Assembly (NCBI GenBank): GCA_051657745.1
Contig: JBOFLG010000023.1
Span: 1 to 6,895 of the forward strand
Reading direction: 5' to 3'
DNA: 6,895 nt
Origin: JBOFLG01 sp051657745
GTDB lineage: Bacteria > Actinomycetota > Actinomycetes > Actinomycetales > Dermatophilaceae
Below the pieces are notes generated by a model. It had not been told where the DNA came from and made no database searches. It saw only the letters and a program-made list of their open reading frames with translations. Numbering within the stretch: position 1 is the first letter of the stretch; the number at the start of each line of letters is the position of its first letter. The position numbers were made by a program, and so were the translations under genes. This document shows positions 5,152-6,895 of the stretch, piece after piece.

Positions 5152-6895
5152 GCGTCCGGTTGGTGCATCGGTCCGCCCGGGGCACCGCAAGCCCGCCGCA
5201 GCCGACCACCCACGAGGTCGAACGCCCGCCGCTGATGCCGGACAGCCGGGGTGGGCTCCAGGGCATGCTCACCCTCGTTCCGTTGCTCGGGGCGGGGGCG
5301 TCGATGACGGTGATGATGCTGTTCCGCGGCTCGAGCCTCGCGGCAGTCGGGGCCCTGATGATGGTGGTCACGATCATCGCCTCCGCCGTCATGGTGATGT
5401 CGCAGCGCGGGAAGGCGACCCGAGCGCGGATCCGCAAGCGGGAGACCTACCTCGGCTACCTCGAGCGGACCCGCTCCGAGCTGCGCGACGCCGACGACGG
5501 TGTGGCCACCCGCGCCCGCGGCGCTGACCCGCATCCGCACCTGCTGCTGCCGATCGCCCGCGAGGGCAGCCGGCTGTGGGAGCGGCGACGCGGTGATGCC
5601 GACTTCCTGCAGACCCGGCTCGGCACCGGGACGGTGCGAGTGCGGGACTTCATCCGCCAGGGCGAGTCCGACGCGCTGGCCGAGTCCGACGAGTTCATGC
5701 ACCACGAACTCGACCTCCTGGAGCAGCGGTTCTCGACGCTCGACGACCTGCCGGTCCGGGTGCCGTTGGACGCGGTCGGCGTAGTGAGCGTCGTCGGCGA
5801 CCTTGAGTTTCGGCATCGGGTCGCTCGGATCCTGCTGGCCCAGGCGGCCACCTTCGTCTCGCCGGAGGATCTGCATCTCGCCGCCGCCGTGGCGCCCGAC
5901 CGGCGTGCGGCCTGGGACTGGCTGGCCTGGCTGCCGCATCTCGCCGACCAGCGACAGACCACCCCGCTCGGCCCGCTGCGGCGGGTGGCGCCCGACGTGG
6001 TCACCCTCGACCGGATGCTCCGCGAGGAACTGCGGCGCCGCCTCGGCCGGGCCGCGGAGGCTCGCCGCAACTACCTCTCCGGCGACCGCTCCGGGCGTGG
6101 CGCGACGCTGCTGGTCGTCCTGGATGTCGATGCCGACTCCCGGGCCCTCCACCTCGGCGACAGTGAGCACGGCGCGGCCGACCTGGGGGCCACGCTGCTG
6201 CACCTGGTCGGTGACCGCCGGGACGAGCCCGAGGACGTGCAGGTGCGAATCGTCCAGGACCGGGAGTTCTCCGACCGCGCCGAGGTGCACCACTACGAGC
6301 GGCGCGATGCCCCACCGAGCCGGCGCGGCGTCATCCTCGACGAGTGGTCCGCCGCGGAGTGCGAGACTCTGACCCGGCAACTCGCCGGGCTGCGGCTCTC
6401 CCCCGACTCGCTCGAGCACGACGCCGTCGCGCGGGCGAACGCGGTCACCGCGCTGCTCGGTGCCGACGACCCCGAGCGGCTCGATCTCGACCGCCGGTGG
6501 GAGCCCCGCCCCCGCACCTCGTTCCTTCGGGTACCGATCGGCACCGACGACCAGGGCGAGCCGGTGATGCTCGACCTCAAGGAGGCGGCCCAGTTCGGGA
6601 TGGGGCCGCACGGGCTGTGCGTCGGGGCGACCGGTTCGGGCAAGTCCGAGTTGTTGCGGATGCTGGTGCTCGCCCTGCTTGCCTCGCACGGCCCCGACGA
6701 CCTGGCGATGGTGCTCGTCGACTACAAGGGCGGGGCCACGTTCGCGCCATTCGCGGCCGCGCCGCAGGTGTCCGGCGTGATCACCAACCTGTCGGATGAC
6801 GCCGCGCTGGTCGAGCGGGTGCACGCCTCGCTGTCCGGGGAGGTCGAGCGGCGCCAGCAGCTGCTCAGGGATGCCGGCGACCTCGGCGACATCAC
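5148..6895 (+). CDS. eccC: Type VII secretion ATPase EccC, 3' truncated
   Basis: EccC is the membrane-anchored FtsK/SpoIIIE-type motor that recognises WXG100 substrates and powers type VII secretion. The frame is open from GTG 5148 to the window end, giving 582 residues with no break. The N-terminus MSVRLVHRSARG is typical of the family and fixes the start; GAGG ten bases upstream is a weak ribosome binding site. Two membrane helices follow (about 38-58 and 64-84), then a basic stretch (RGKATRARIRKRETYLGYLE) leading into the stalk region and the first ATPase domain. Walker A is GATGSGKSE (493-501) with Lys499 intact, followed by the family motif VDYKGGATF (524-532) and GVITNLSDD (544-552). 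The sequence stops before the first Walker B, so whether all ATPase domains are on one chain, and whether the second and third keep their motifs, cannot be seen. Full-length single-chain EccC proteins are about 1,300 residues, so over half is missing here. Confidence 0.95.
   Translation, partial: MSVRLVHRSARGTASPPQPTTHEVERPPLMPDSRGGLQGMLTLVPLLGAGASMTVMMLFRGSSLAAVGALMMVVTIIASAVMVMSQRGKATRARIRKRETYLGYLERTRSELRDADDGVATRARGADPHPHLLLPIAREGSRLWERRRGDADFLQTRLGTGTVRVRDFIRQGESDALAESDEFMHHELDLLEQRFSTLDDLPVRVPLDAVGVVSVVGDLEFRHRVARILLAQAATFVSPEDLHLAAAVAPDRRAAWDWLAWLPHLADQRQTTPLGPLRRVAPDVVTLDRMLREELRRRLGRAAEARRNYLSGDRSGRGATLLVVLDVDADSRALHLGDSEHGAADLGATLLHLVGDRRDEPEDVQVRIVQDREFSDRAEVHHYERRDAPPSRRGVILDEWSAAECETLTRQLAGLRLSPDSLEHDAVARANAVTALLGADDPERLDLDRRWEPRPRTSFLRVPIGTDDQGEPVMLDLKEAAQFGMGPHGLCVGATGSGKSELLRMLVLALLASHGPDDLAMVLVDYKGGATFAPFAAAPQVSGVITNLSDDAALVERVHASLSGEVERRQQLLRDAGDLGDI

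Noticed and set aside
5055..6824. A 589-codon minus-strand open frame opposite eccC
   Set aside because: The plus strand encodes a continuous EccC with TM helices, an intact Walker A and VDYKGG. The antisense frame has low-complexity composition and no recognisable domains.
1..6895. tRNA or rRNA genes, insertion sequences, transposases, integrases or attachment sites
   Set aside because: No such gene, terminal inverted repeat pair or RNA-gene pattern was recognised. Composition looks uniform across the window, so there is no direct sign of a mobile element.

Overview
The DNA is very GC-rich with almost exclusively G or C at third codon positions, and it carries an actinobacterial-type (ESX-like) type VII secretion locus. 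This points to an actinomycete. Protein style suggests a non-mycobacterial one, perhaps Micrococcales or a relative, but genus cannot be fixed from this window.

Layout. (1) Positions 2-553, plus strand: the 3' part of a gene for an RDD-family membrane protein whose start lies before the window. (2) Positions 554-660: a short convergent gap with GC-rich hairpins that may end transcription from both sides. (3) Positions 661-1770, minus strand: a complete DraG/ADP-ribosylglycohydrolase-family protein with both metal-binding Asp motifs. Its N-terminus is odd: a 38-codon ORF in another frame (1659-1775) shares its ribosome binding site and has the more typical codon use there. (4) Positions 1771-2024: a divergent intergenic region with twelve perfect tandem copies of the pentamer GGCAC, ending about 20 bases before a plausible -10 box for the rightward operon. 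(5) Positions 2025-6895, plus strand: a tightly packed operon of a small single-pass membrane protein with an Arg/Pro/Ser repeat tail; eccD (ubiquitin-like YukD domain plus about 11 membrane helices); an EspI/MinD-like ATPase-fold protein with a repeat-rich N-terminus and a P-loop lacking the lysine; and eccC, the FtsK/SpoIIIE-type motor ATPase, cut by the window end after its first Walker A motif.

How the genes fit together. EccC and EccD are core parts of the type VII membrane complex: EccC powers and recognises substrates, EccD forms most of the membrane helices. Overlapping stop/start codons (ATGA at 2519-2522, GTGA at 5101-5104 and 5148-5151) and a 15-base gap at 3869-3883 suggest co-translation. 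The small tail protein and the ATPase-like protein are therefore likely accessory parts of the same machine. No EccB, EccE, mycosin or WXG100 substrate gene is present in the window; they may lie downstream. The most noteworthy points are the pentanucleotide repeat next to the operon promoter (possible phase variation of secretion), the uncharacterised tail protein, the lysine-less P-loop protein, and an ADP-ribosylhydrolase beside a secretion locus.
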